Below, piece after piece: positions 1 through 6,738 of a stretch of 9,312 nt of DNA. The translations under genes were made by a program, and so were the position numbers. Positions within the stretch are counted from its first letter, which is position 1, and every line of letters starts with the position of its first letter. The notes beneath the pieces were generated by a model, which had not been told where the DNA came from, did not search any database, and saw only the letters and a program-made list of their open reading frames with translations. The stretch comes from Alphaproteobacteria bacterium (lineage in GTDB: Bacteria > Pseudomonadota > Alphaproteobacteria > Rhizobiales > Aestuariivirgaceae), in the NCBI GenBank assembly GCA_024279045.1, contig JAJRRZ010000070.1:1-9312 (forward strand), read 5' to 3'.

Positions 1-139
1 CATAAAGAGGCATGCCAGATGTGGCGTTTAGGCGAAATATCAGCGCTCTTGCGCCCGCAGGTAATACCTGAAGGTATTTCCAAGGGTGCAAGGGCGCTGA
101 GATGAAGCATAAACGCCACAGATGGCGTGAAAATTTATG
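1..139 (+). repeat. Long imperfect palindrome / RNA stem-loop upstream of ubiG
   Basis: Bases 1-139 fold back on themselves almost in register (i pairs with 140-i). Paired blocks are 1-6/134-139, 11-17/123-129, 20-30/110-120, 32-33/107-108, 37-38/102-103, 40-56/84-100, and 63-68/73-78 around the apical loop TGAA. This gives about 51 pairs by hand count. Read as + strand RNA, the exceptions are G-U wobbles (13/127, 47/93, 53/87) and, below the apical internal loop (57-62/79-83), only purine-purine mismatches, including a tandem GA/GA at 18-19/121-122. On the other strand the same positions would be A-C and pyrimidine mismatches, so a + strand transcript is the better fold. Pairing begins at base 1, so the element may extend outside the window. 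It could be a small RNA, a structured ubiG leader or a dispersed palindromic element. The fold is seen directly; the role is unknown. Confidence 0.7.
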
Positions 140-236
140 GGGCCTGAGCCTAAGCCTCGCCAACTGAAACGCCCCCTTGCCTTTTGTGCCGCCAGTGGCT
201 TTGCTGTCGGCCAGATACCGCAAGCAGGATGCCACC

Positions 237-1007
237 ATGAGCACCAACACCGCACAGGCCCCTTCCGTGGACGAAAAGGAAGTCGCCCACTTTTCCGCCA
301 TTGCCGAACAGTGGTGGGATCCCGACGGCAAGTTCGGCGTGCTGCACAAGTTCAACCCCGTGCGGCTGGCCTATATCCGCGATCATGTTTGCGCCGCCTT
401 CCAGCTCGACCCGAAAGCCGAGCAGCCGCTGCGCGGCACCCGCCTGCTGGACATCGGCTGCGGCGGCGGCCTGCTCAGCGAGCCCCTGGCAAAAATGGGC
501 GCACAAGTTACCGGCATCGACCCGTCGGAGAAGAACATCAAGACCGCCCTGGTGCATGCCCGGGAGCAGGGCGTGGATATCGACTACCGCGTCGCCACCG
601 CCGAGGAGCTAGCAGCGGCTGGCGAGCAATACGACATGGTGCTGAACATGGAGGTGCTGGAACACGTCAACGACCCGTCCAGCTTCGTGCACACCTGCGC
701 CTCGCTGGCCAGGCCGGGCGGACTGATGTTCTGCGCCACGCTCAACCGCACGCTGAAATCCTTCCTCATGGCCATCGTCGGGGCGGAATACGTGCTGCGC
801 TGGCTGCCACGCGGCACCCATCAATGGGAGAAGTTCATCACCCCGCAAGAGCTGGAAGAGTGGCTGAATGCCGCCGGCATGCAGGTAATCGACCGCAGCG
901 GCGTGGCCTACAGTCCGCTTTCCGGCACCTGGCACAAGGCGCCGGACGACATGGACGTGAACTACATGCTGCTGGCCCGCCGCAACGATGGCCAGGCTGT
1001 GGGCTGA
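237..1007 (+). CDS. ubiG: Bifunctional 3-demethylubiquinol / polyprenyl-dihydroxybenzene O-methyltransferase UbiG
   Basis: UbiG is the SAM-dependent methyltransferase that performs both O-methylation steps of ubiquinone synthesis, at the cytoplasmic face of the inner membrane. The 256-residue product has the UbiG N-terminal signature around residues 26-47 (WWDP, then LHKFNPVRLAYI), class I motif I (LLDIGCGGG, 70-78), the acidic motif II end (GID, 93-95), and motif DMVLNMEVLEHV at 133-144. Length is normal for the family. ATG at 237 is chosen over an upstream in-frame TTG at 177 because homology starts just after it and AGGA at 226-229 lies 7 bases upstream. The gene reads convergently into the Sel1-repeat gene: its TGA (1005-1007) directly abuts that gene's stop. 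A long RNA-type hairpin lies at 1-139, so leader control is possible but unproven. Confidence 0.95.
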   Translation: MSTNTAQAPSVDEKEVAHFSAIAEQWWDPDGKFGVLHKFNPVRLAYIRDHVCAAFQLDPKAEQPLRGTRLLDIGCGGGLLSEPLAKMGAQVTGIDPSEKNIKTALVHAREQGVDIDYRVATAEELAAAGEQYDMVLNMEVLEHVNDPSSFVHTCASLARPGGLMFCATLNRTLKSFLMAIVGAEYVLRWLPRGTHQWEKFITPQELEEWLNAAGMQVIDRSGVAYSPLSGTWHKAPDDMDVNYMLLARRNDGQAVG

Positions 1008-2165
1008 TCAGCGATTGGATTTTTCCGTTTCGCCAGGCTTCTCGGCAGCCCCCTTTCGTCCGGGGAGCGCCCCACCTGTCTTGCCATTACTGTTGCGCCG
1101 CTTTGGCGGGCTGAGCATCTCCCCCTTGCCATGCGGCGTGGTGCGATTGATCGGGCGCATCTGCGTGGGGCGGAAATCAGCAGCCAATTTCCTTGCCTTG
1201 TCCATCTTCTCCGCCGGCAAATGCTTCAGGAACAGATCCAGCCATGCATCACGCGCCCCGCGCCGGCGCGCCAGCAGATACCATTTCGCCGCCAGCACGG
1301 CATCCTTGCGCACACCACGGCCCACGGCATACAGCTTGGCCAGCCGCTGCATGGCCGGTGCATGTCCCGCGCGCGCCGCATAGCGCAACCAGCTTGCCCC
1401 CACCGGCTCGCTTTTCTGCACGCCATCGCCGCGGAACACCAGCAGGCCGTATTCCGTCGCCCCCTGTGGCAACCCGGCCAGCGCCGCGCGCTTGAACCAT
1501 TCCGAGGCTTCATGGAAGTTCCGCGCCACGCCCTTGCCGCTGAGATACAATACCCCCAGATTGTATTGCGCCAGTGCATAGCCATGTTCAGCCGCCTTAC
1601 GGAACCAGTAGGCAGCCTTCTCCCAGTCCGGTTGCGCGCCGGAAACACCAGTATGCAGCAGCGCCACGTTGTATTGTGCCTCGGCCATGCCACGCTGCGC
1701 TGCCTGCTCAAGCCAGTAGCGCGCCTTGTCGACATCCTTTCTGCCTAGCCGGCCATCCAGATACAGCATCGCCAGCGCAAACATCGCCCCGGCATGTCCG
1801 CCGGTAGCGGCGCGTTCGAACCATTTCGCCGCCTGCTGCACATCACGCGCCACGCCCTTGCCCTGCTCGTAACACACGCCGAGCATGGCTTGCGCCTCCA
1901 GGTAGCCTGCCTCCGCCAGCTCTTGCGCCAGCTTGAAGGCCTCTTCATACCGCCCGGCCTGATATAACGCCACTGCCTCGCGGAAATCACGCGCCAGCGT
2001 CTCCGGTGTTTCTGCCTGGGCGGGCTGTTCCTGCCGCACGCTGTCCAGGCCATTCTGCGCCTGCGCCGGGGACAACGGCACGGAAGGGCCGCCAGCCACC
2101 AGCAGCAAACCTGCCACAACAGCAGGGAAGGACAATCTGACGGAAGATCTGGGCAAGATACTCAT
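1008..2165 (-). CDS. Exported Sel1-repeat (TPR-like) protein
   Basis: A 385-residue protein with an N-terminal signal peptide: arginines early, a hydrophobic stretch at about 14-27, and an AQA cleavage site ending near residue 36. It is therefore probably periplasmic. Residues about 54-86 form a TPR-like helix pair. Six Sel1-type repeats of about 36 residues follow (about 87-302), with recurring A-Q/A-M-x-x-L-x-x-x-Y and A-x-x-W-F-x-x-A-A patterns. The last 50 residues or so are polar, basic and probably disordered. Sel1 repeats are alpha-solenoid scaffolds for protein contacts, so no enzyme activity is implied. It lies 34 bp downstream of the ThiE-like gene on the same strand, probably in the same transcript. 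A stop lies just upstream in frame, which supports this ATG; its ribosome site is poor (GGGA close to the start). Confidence 0.85.
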   Translation of the reverse strand: MSILPRSSVRLSFPAVVAGLLLVAGGPSVPLSPAQAQNGLDSVRQEQPAQAETPETLARDFREAVALYQAGRYEEAFKLAQELAEAGYLEAQAMLGVCYEQGKGVARDVQQAAKWFERAATGGHAGAMFALAMLYLDGRLGRKDVDKARYWLEQAAQRGMAEAQYNVALLHTGVSGAQPDWEKAAYWFRKAAEHGYALAQYNLGVLYLSGKGVARNFHEASEWFKRAALAGLPQGATEYGLLVFRGDGVQKSEPVGASWLRYAARAGHAPAMQRLAKLYAVGRGVRKDAVLAAKWYLLARRRGARDAWLDLFLKHLPAEKMDKARKLAADFRPTQMRPINRTTPHGKGEMLSPPKRRNSNGKTGGALPGRKGAAEKPGETEKSNR

Positions 2166-2199
2166 TCCCGCGCAAGGGCGAATCTGTCGGCTGTCTTAT

Positions 2200-2865
2200 T
2201 TAGCCACTTTTTTGCGCCACGCCATGCCCTTGTTGGCCTTGTTGCAGATTTTCCCGCCAGGCCTCGGCCAGCTCGGCGGCCTGTGCGGGATCTTCCCACA
2301 TATGCGGCCCCGGCACGGCAAAATCCGCCCCCAGCCGCACCAGGGCGGGCAACTCCGCCGGAATGGCCACATGCATCGCCACCACCGGCACGGTGAACAT
2401 CTCCGCCCACCAGGCCAACAGATTCTCGCCACGTGCTTCCAGGCGCTGATCAATACCCAGATAATCCGCCCCCGCCTCGCCCAGCTCCATGGCCGAATGG
2501 CGCTGCGTGGGACAGCAGACGCCAATGATGTATTCCTTGCCCAGCTCACGCCGCAGACTGGCCACGTGCCGGGCATCACCATCATGCAAATGTATCCCGT
2601 CAACCCCCAATGCATGCATGGCAGACCTTCCATCATCCGGCCTGCCGCCATCCACCAGCACCGCCAGTCCCAGTTCCTGCGCGCGACGCGTCAGGGCAAA
2701 CAGCACATCCTGCATCTCCCGCACCGTATCTGGCGCAGGCAGCAGCAGACTGGCGGCATCGGCTGCCGCATGAAATGCCTCCAGGCACTCCACGGCATGT
2801 GAAGCAACGCTCTCTGGCGGCAAGATCAGGAAAGCGCGCAAGGGCGAGGTTTCCTGCTGCATCAT
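2200..2865 (-). CDS. Degenerate thiamine-phosphate-synthase-like (ThiE/TenI fold) protein
   Basis: 221 residues with the (beta/alpha)8 pattern of ThiE/TenI proteins: VLVDGGRP (about 68-75) where ThiE has its F-I-N-D strand, DGIHLHDGD (about 88-96) for G-V-H-L-G-Q-E-D, IIGVCCP for L-G-V-S-T-H, then EAGADYLGID for the A-x-Y-x-x-x-G segment. The ThiE loop G-P-x-F-x-T-x-T-K that holds pyrophosphate is replaced by GIDQRLEARG, the pyrimidine-site L-R-x-K-D by LLLPAPD, and the late G-G-I by MHVA. Thiamine phosphate synthesis is therefore doubtful. From memory, similar ThiE-like genes sit beside Calvin-cycle or aldolase genes in Rhodospirillales. The start overlaps the upstream transketolase-like stop by 4 bp (ATGA), with GGAGG at 2870-2874; the second Met (ATG 2862-2860) is an equally good start. 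This arrangement suggests translational coupling. Confidence 0.8.
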   Translation of the reverse strand: MMQQETSPLRAFLILPPESVASHAVECLEAFHAAADAASLLLPAPDTVREMQDVLFALTRRAQELGLAVLVDGGRPDDGRSAMHALGVDGIHLHDGDARHVASLRRELGKEYIIGVCCPTQRHSAMELGEAGADYLGIDQRLEARGENLLAWWAEMFTVPVVAMHVAIPAELPALVRLGADFAVPGPHMWEDPAQAAELAEAWRENLQQGQQGHGVAQKSG

Positions 2866-3359
2866 TCATCCTCCGCCGCGCCATTCCGCACGGCATCTTC
2901 ATCACTCTGCCGCGCCGTGTCCAGCAAAGTGGCATCCAGCCCGGCGCGAATCTGGCGGCGAATGAGCGTGGCCAGCGCCTGCGTGTCCAGCAGCCTGCCC
3001 CGCGCATCACAGGGACCGACAACGCCATCCTCGCACAGCATCGGCGCCCACAGCCGCGCCACCATGTGCGGTGCGGCCAGCACACGTGTTTCTTCCGCGC
3101 CGATGATGCGTTCGCGGCGCTCCTCCTCCTGGCGCAACAGCCGGCGCGGCGCAGGCAGCGACACCAGCCGCACCGGCACGCCACCCTGCTCCAGCACCTG
3201 AGCCGCTTCCAGCGCCGCGGCCAGCGGCTGACCGGCAGCGAAAATCACCGCCCGCGGAGTCTCCTGCGCACTGTAAAGCTCATAGCCGCCCAATGCGCAC
3301 AGGTTGACCTTCTCCACACTGTTGCGCAGCGCCGGCGCCTGCCCCTCCGGCAAGAACAT
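2862..3359 (-). CDS. C-terminal domain of a split transketolase-like protein
   Basis: 165 residues matching the transketolase C-terminal domain: GGYEL (where transketolase has G-G-Y-V-L), then AVIFAAGQPLAAALEAAQVLEQGGVPVRLVSLP for the family's I-F-I-A-T-G-S-E-V ... V-R-V-V-S-M-P segment. The reading frame is the same as that of the upstream transketolase-like ORF; only one TAG (3378-3380) separates them, so this is the missing end of the same protein. After the TAG come GAAAGG (3369-3374) and three possible starts: GTG 3365, GTG 3362 and ATG 3359. ATG is preferred for its 9-base spacing. The family Arg of the S-R-Q motif is replaced here (FLPEGQ). This is either a separately translated subunit made by reinitiation or a dead gene fragment. 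Confidence 0.65.
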   Translation of the reverse strand: MFLPEGQAPALRNSVEKVNLCALGGYELYSAQETPRAVIFAAGQPLAAALEAAQVLEQGGVPVRLVSLPAPRRLLRQEEERRERIIGAEETRVLAAPHMVARLWAPMLCEDGVVGPCDARGRLLDTQALATLIRRQIRAGLDATLLDTARQSDEDAVRNGAAEDE

Positions 3360-3377
3360 CACCACAGGCCTTTCAGG

Positions 3378-3380
3378 CTA
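3378..3380 (-). other. In-frame amber codon splitting the transketolase-like gene, with restart site
   Basis: On the minus strand the frame reads C-M-Q-TAG-P-E-R-P-V-V-M-F. Homology to transketolase is continuous across it (pyrimidine-domain end, then C-terminal domain), with no frameshift and no missing residues. Other genes here end in TAG (folD at 5144-5146, IMPase at 9107-9109), so UAG is a normal stop. GAAAGG and GTG-GTG-ATG follow within 21 bases, giving a plausible reinitiation site. CAG to TAG would need one C-to-T change. Confidence 0.8.
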
Positions 3381-4970
3381 CTGCATGCACAACTGCCAGC
3401 ATTCCACCATTTCCACCGCATCCGCCGGAAACAGGACTTCCACTTCCTCCGGCAGCGCTTCCGCCGGCATATGCTGGCAACCAGCCATATCCAACACGCA
3501 CAGGCCAAACGCCAGCCCCGCCCGCGCAGCTTCGCCAAGCATGGGCAACATCGGCGCCAGCTGCTGGCCTCGCACCACCCCCACCGGGCGCAACCCGCCA
3601 TGCGCCGCAATGCCTGTCAGCAGCGCCGCCAGCGCCATGGGCCGCAGCCCCACATCCAGCACCGGCGTTGCCTGTTCCTGTCCTTGCCTCATACCTGTTG
3701 CCGGAGCCTCGGCATTCTCCACCTCCGGCAGTTTTTCGGCATCGGGCAGATCGGCATGCAATGAGGCCAACACCACCATATCAGGCAAGTCCGGCAGACT
3801 GCGCTCCAGCAGGGGCTTCAGCATGGCCCGCAGATCATGCGGCAACGCCTGTTCGGCCAAGGCAACACGCAAAGCACGAATATGCTGGCGAAAATTTTCC
3901 GCCAACGGCTGCTCCAACCAGCGCGCCAGCGCCTGACGGTCTGCCTCGTCCAGTTCTTCCACCCGTTGCTGCCAGACCTTGCGCGCCTTGCGGCCCTTCA
4001 GTCCGGCCAGCCGCCACTCGTCGCGCACCTCGCCGGGCACCTCGCCCGCCGCCAATTCGTGCCAGCCCAATCTGCCGCGCAATGCGGCAACATCCGCAAT
4101 ACCTTGCCCGGCTGGATATTCCACCGCCACATAAGCGGGGCGCGCGCCATCCTCGTCAGCACCTTCCTGCCCTTCCAGAGCCTGCTTCAATGCTTCGGCG
4201 ATGCTCTCCTCGTCATCAGCGCGGGCCTGCTGCACATGCCAGCCCGCTGCCGCAAAGCGGGCCAGATGATTCGGGCAACGCTGCCGCACATTTTCCGAAC
4301 CATCCCCATGCACCGCTGTCAGATGCAATACCACCAGCCGCTGCGGAGACAGCCACGGCGCAATGGCAATGCTCTCCTGAGCCACGCCGGGCTCCACGTC
4401 GCGATCATCGATGAGCACCCACGTGGCATGGCCGAATATCTCCGGCCCGAAACGCTGGCGCAACAATCGGGCCGCCAGCGCCATGCCCACCGCCGCCGCC
4501 AGCCCATGCCCCGGCAGAGTCAACGGCAGATCCAATCCGCGCGGTGTCAGGCCGCACGCCACACCATCCGCCACAGGTACACCATCGGCTGATGATGACT
4601 GTTTCGCCGCCCCGCCATCAGCAGCAGCTTGCCTTGTTTCCACTCCAGCATCGCCATTGTCTGCCTTGCCACCGTTGCCGTCGGCCTGCTCAACGGCATC
4701 TCGGCCCAGCAGGCGCAGCAAGGCACAGGCCAGCGGCTGCAGCGACGGAGAAATGACGAACCGGTCGCGATCGGCCCAGTCCAGGGCCTGGATGTCATGG
4801 GAAAGGAAGCGCCGAAACAGCACGCCCAGCAATGGCGCGGCGGCGCTGATCAGCCGCTGTTCGGCCTCGTCCGCGCCAGCCTGAGCGGCAATCTCCAGCG
4901 CCAGCAGGCGCAAGGCCTCCGTCTCCGGCGCAGCCAGGGAACTGCCTGATGCATTACTGCCAGCAGCCAT
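3378..4970 (-). CDS. Transketolase-like pseudoenzyme, N-terminal and pyrimidine-binding domains, ended by TAG
   Basis: 530 residues, clearly related to transketolase: WADRDRFVIS (65-74), LTLPGHGLAAAVGMALA (150-166), HATWVLIDD (181-189), AAGWHV (241-246), GIAAHGG (453-459), and a final FPADAVEMVECWQL. The catalytic sites are gone. S-G-H-P-G is lost and N-G-H-G reads PSLQ. The diphosphate motif G-D-G-C-x-M-E-G reads DDRDVEPG, D-D-N reads LT, the G-V-R-E-F-G-M glutamate is Pro, and the E-D-G-P-T-H-Q-P region is absent. Residues about 93-140 are a low-complexity insert. With the C-terminal ORF the whole would be about 702 codons, near transketolase length. ATG 4970 has GGA 7 bases upstream. Long open frames argue for selection as a pseudoenzyme; the TAG is either a recent mutation or a real subunit boundary. 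Confidence 0.75.
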   Translation of the reverse strand: MAAGSNASGSSLAAPETEALRLLALEIAAQAGADEAEQRLISAAAPLLGVLFRRFLSHDIQALDWADRDRFVISPSLQPLACALLRLLGRDAVEQADGNGGKADNGDAGVETRQAAADGGAAKQSSSADGVPVADGVACGLTPRGLDLPLTLPGHGLAAAVGMALAARLLRQRFGPEIFGHATWVLIDDRDVEPGVAQESIAIAPWLSPQRLVVLHLTAVHGDGSENVRQRCPNHLARFAAAGWHVQQARADDEESIAEALKQALEGQEGADEDGARPAYVAVEYPAGQGIADVAALRGRLGWHELAAGEVPGEVRDEWRLAGLKGRKARKVWQQRVEELDEADRQALARWLEQPLAENFRQHIRALRVALAEQALPHDLRAMLKPLLERSLPDLPDMVVLASLHADLPDAEKLPEVENAEAPATGMRQGQEQATPVLDVGLRPMALAALLTGIAAHGGLRPVGVVRGQQLAPMLPMLGEAARAGLAFGLCVLDMAGCQHMPAEALPEEVEVLFPADAVEMVECWQLCMQ

Positions 4971-5027
4971 GTATGTTTCCGTCGTTTTGGCCCGCCCTCA
5001 GGCGAGCCGTTGGCGACATGCCCGGCG

Positions 5028-5056
5028 CACAAATCACGATCGGCCCCATCTGTCAA
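5028..5056 (-). promoter_or_regulatory. Possible promoter of the transketolase-like / ThiE-like / Sel1 genes
   Basis: A perfect -35 hexamer TTGACA (5056-5051) is followed after 17 bases by a weak -10 (TTTGTG, 5033-5028), about 60 bases upstream of the ATG at 4970. The -10 is poor, so the call rests on the -35 and on the 173-bp gap after folD. Confidence 0.35.
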
Positions 5057-5074
5057 TTATGCCAAATGCATACC

Positions 5075-5106
5075 CATGGCAGCCATGCACCAGTGCCGAG
5101 GCACTG
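5075..5106. repeat. Two adjacent perfect palindromes in the folD / transketolase-like gap
   Basis: CATGGC-A-GCCATG occupies 5075-5087, and CAGTGCC-GA-GGCACTG occupies 5091-5106. Neither is followed by a clear T-run in the leftward direction, so they are not standard terminators for folD. They lie just upstream of the candidate -35 at 5056-5051, so operator sites or weak terminator/processing hairpins are possible. Immediately after folD, CAAGCC occurs three times (within about 5114-5144). Confidence 0.45.
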
Positions 5107-5143
5107 AAATCCCCCAAGCCTGCCAGCCCGCAAGCCCACAAGC

Positions 5144-6052
5144 CTATATGCCCGCCAACACCTCCGGCACCATCACATCATGCTGCGCACAGGCCGCGCG
5201 CATGGTGTTGACCAACAGCATGGCAATCGTCATTGGCCCCACGCCACCCGGCACCGGCGTGATGGCCGCTGCCCGCTGGCGCGCTTCCGCGAAGGCCACA
5301 TCTCCCACCAGTCGCGCCTTGCCATCATCGCCTTCCACGCGGTTGATGCCAACGTCGATGACAATCGCGCCTTCCTTCACCCAGTCGCCCTTCACCAGCC
5401 CGGGCCTGCCCACCGCCGCCACCAGCACATCGGCGCGGCGCGCCACCGCCGGCAGATCACGTGTGCGCGAATGCGCGATGATAACCGTGCAATTCTCGTT
5501 CAGCAACAATTGCGCCAGCGGCTTGCCGACAATGTTCGAGCGTCCGATGATTACCGCCTCCAGCCCGCTCAGGTCGGCCCGTGCCTGCTTTGCCAGCAGC
5601 ACGCAGCCCAGCGGCGTGCACGGCACTAGCCCTGGCTTGCCCACCGCCAACCGCCCGGCATTGATCACATGAAAGCCGTCCACGTCCTTGTCCGGGTCGA
5701 TGGCGTCGATCACCTTCGCCGCGTCAATGTGCTTCGGCAGCGGCAACTGCACCAGAATGCCGTGCACCTCCCGCGAGGCATTCAGCTCGGCAATGCGCGC
5801 CAGCAGCTGCTCTTCCGTCGTGTCTGCCGGCAGCTGGTATTCGAACGACTTCATCCCCGCTTCCGTCGTGCGCCTGCCCTTGTTGCGCACATACACCCGC
5901 GAGGCCGGATCCTCTCCCACCAGCACTACCGCCAGCCCCGGAACAAAGCCATGCCGCGCCTTCAGCTCCGCCACCGCGGCGGAGACCTTCTCCTGCACTC
6001 GCGCGGCCAGCGCCTTGCCGTCGATGATGCCGTCCTGCACGATATCGCTCAT
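5144..6052 (-). CDS. folD: Bifunctional methylenetetrahydrofolate dehydrogenase / methenyltetrahydrofolate cyclohydrolase FolD
   Basis: FolD interconverts 5,10-methylene-THF and 10-formyl-THF in the cytosol, using NADP, and supplies formyl groups for purines and initiator tRNA. The 302-residue product is full length. It carries SRVYVRNK (51-58) with the catalytic Tyr54 and Lys58, VQLPLP (101-106), DKDVDGFH (121-128), the nucleotide-binding loop GRSNIVGKP (170-178), and TPVPGGVGPMT (265-275). The ATG overlaps the TGA of the DUF167 gene by 4 bp (ATGA), so the two are probably coupled. It ends in TAG. Downstream is a 173-bp gap before the transketolase-like gene. Confidence 0.97.
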   Translation of the reverse strand: MSDIVQDGIIDGKALAARVQEKVSAAVAELKARHGFVPGLAVVLVGEDPASRVYVRNKGRRTTEAGMKSFEYQLPADTTEEQLLARIAELNASREVHGILVQLPLPKHIDAAKVIDAIDPDKDVDGFHVINAGRLAVGKPGLVPCTPLGCVLLAKQARADLSGLEAVIIGRSNIVGKPLAQLLLNENCTVIIAHSRTRDLPAVARRADVLVAAVGRPGLVKGDWVKEGAIVIDVGINRVEGDDGKARLVGDVAFAEARQRAAAITPVPGGVGPMTIAMLLVNTMRAACAQHDVMVPEVLAGI

Positions 6053-6387
6053 GCCCCCTTCTCCTCCACCAGCTCCATCAACCGCCGCGCCAGCGCGCGC
6101 GGCTCCCCTGCAACATGCACCAGCTTCAGCCGCGCCGTTTCCCCACGCCTCAGCTCCAGCGCCGATTTCGCCACGCCCAACGCCTTCGCCAGCGCCGCCA
6201 TGATGGCCTTGTTGGCCCTGCCCTTCTCCGGCGCCTCGCTCACGCCCACGACCAGCGCCATGCCCTGCTCCGTCTCGCGCAGGCCGCTGATGCCGATGCG
6301 CCGCGCCCCCGGCTGCGCGCGCACCAGCAGCAGCACGCCATCCTCGCGTGCCTGCCAGAAGCCGTTCTGCGCTTCGCTTGTCGCCAT
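6049..6387 (-). CDS. DUF167 / YggU family protein
   Basis: 112 residues of the small alpha/beta DUF167 (YggU) family, whose function is not established. Seen: LLVRAQPGARRIGISGL (about 20-36), LVVGVSEAPEKGRANKAIMAALAKALGV (about 45-72, containing the family's A-P-x-x-G-x-A-N core), and ELRRGETARLKLV (78-90), matching the G-x-x-S/A-R-x-K-x-V motif. ATG 6387 is chosen because homology begins a few residues later; the same frame is open upstream, but that part belongs to yggT in another frame. It starts 2 bases after the yggT stop and overlaps folD by 4 bp. Confidence 0.9.
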   Translation of the reverse strand: MATSEAQNGFWQAREDGVLLLVRAQPGARRIGISGLRETEQGMALVVGVSEAPEKGRANKAIMAALAKALGVAKSALELRRGETARLKLVHVAGEPRALARRLMELVEEKGA

Positions 6388-6389
6388 GC

Positions 6390-6686
6390 TCAGGCCAGAT
6401 AATTGAAATACAGCCAGACGATGAACTTCTGCAGGAAGATGATGCCGATGATCGCCACCATTGGCGACAGGTCCAGTCCGCCGAGATCCGGCAGCACGCG
6501 GCGAATGGGGCGCATCACCGGCTCGGTCAGTTGCGACAGCGCATGCAGGATGGTGCGGATGAACTGATTGTGCGGGTTGATGACGTTGAACGCCACCAGC
6601 CAGCTGGCCACTACCCAGATGATGATGATCCACAGGTAGATGTCCAGCACCGTGATGATCAGCCACAGGAACGGATTGCCGCCCAC
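6390..6686 (-). CDS. YggT family inner-membrane protein
   Basis: 98 residues, the usual YggT length, with two hydrophobic segments (about 5-32 and 74-96). Between them lies the family loop NPHNQFIRTILHALSQLTEP followed by VMRPIRRVLPDLGGLDLSP. YggT proteins are integral membrane proteins with loosely defined roles (osmotic shock tolerance, cell envelope and division links have been reported in other organisms). The start is GTG at 6686, not an upstream codon: GGAG (6698-6695) is 8 bases upstream, and homology begins at NPFLW right after it. It is the first gene of the leftward yggT-DUF167-folD run. Confidence 0.9.
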   Translation of the reverse strand: MGGNPFLWLIITVLDIYLWIIIIWVVASWLVAFNVINPHNQFIRTILHALSQLTEPVMRPIRRVLPDLGGLDLSPMVAIIGIIFLQKFIVWLYFNYLA

Positions 6687-6738
6687 GATGTTTGCTCCGT
6701 GCGTCAAGAGGTTGGTATTGCTTCCCCGCTTGTCCTCA

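Noticed and set aside
1..139. Kink-turn or canonical 6S RNA in the upstream hairpin
   Set aside because: The tandem GA pairs lack the 3-base asymmetric bulge of a kink-turn, and the rod has no clear large central bubble as in 6S RNA; I only claim a long structured stem.
137..1114. A 325-residue + strand open frame overlapping ubiG
   Set aside because: It is Arg/Pro-rich, out of frame with a clear UbiG, and runs past the gene end into the opposing gene; it is a shadow.
3378..3380. UAG recoded as pyrrolysine or reassigned genome-wide
   Set aside because: Two other genes in the window end in TAG exactly at their family's normal C-terminus, and nothing suggests the pyl system. Ordinary stop, reinitiation or mutation are simpler.
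2610..3764. A 384-residue + strand open frame opposite the ThiE-like and transketolase-like genes
   Set aside because: It is an Arg/His/Gln-rich antisense shadow. The minus frame shows transketolase and ThiE homology, overlap of stop and start, and ribosome sites.
6704..6709. TTGACG just upstream of yggT as a -35 box (minus strand)
   Set aside because: It lies about 18-23 bases before the GTG start, so a transcript would begin inside the gene; the pair at 6767/6739 is better placed.
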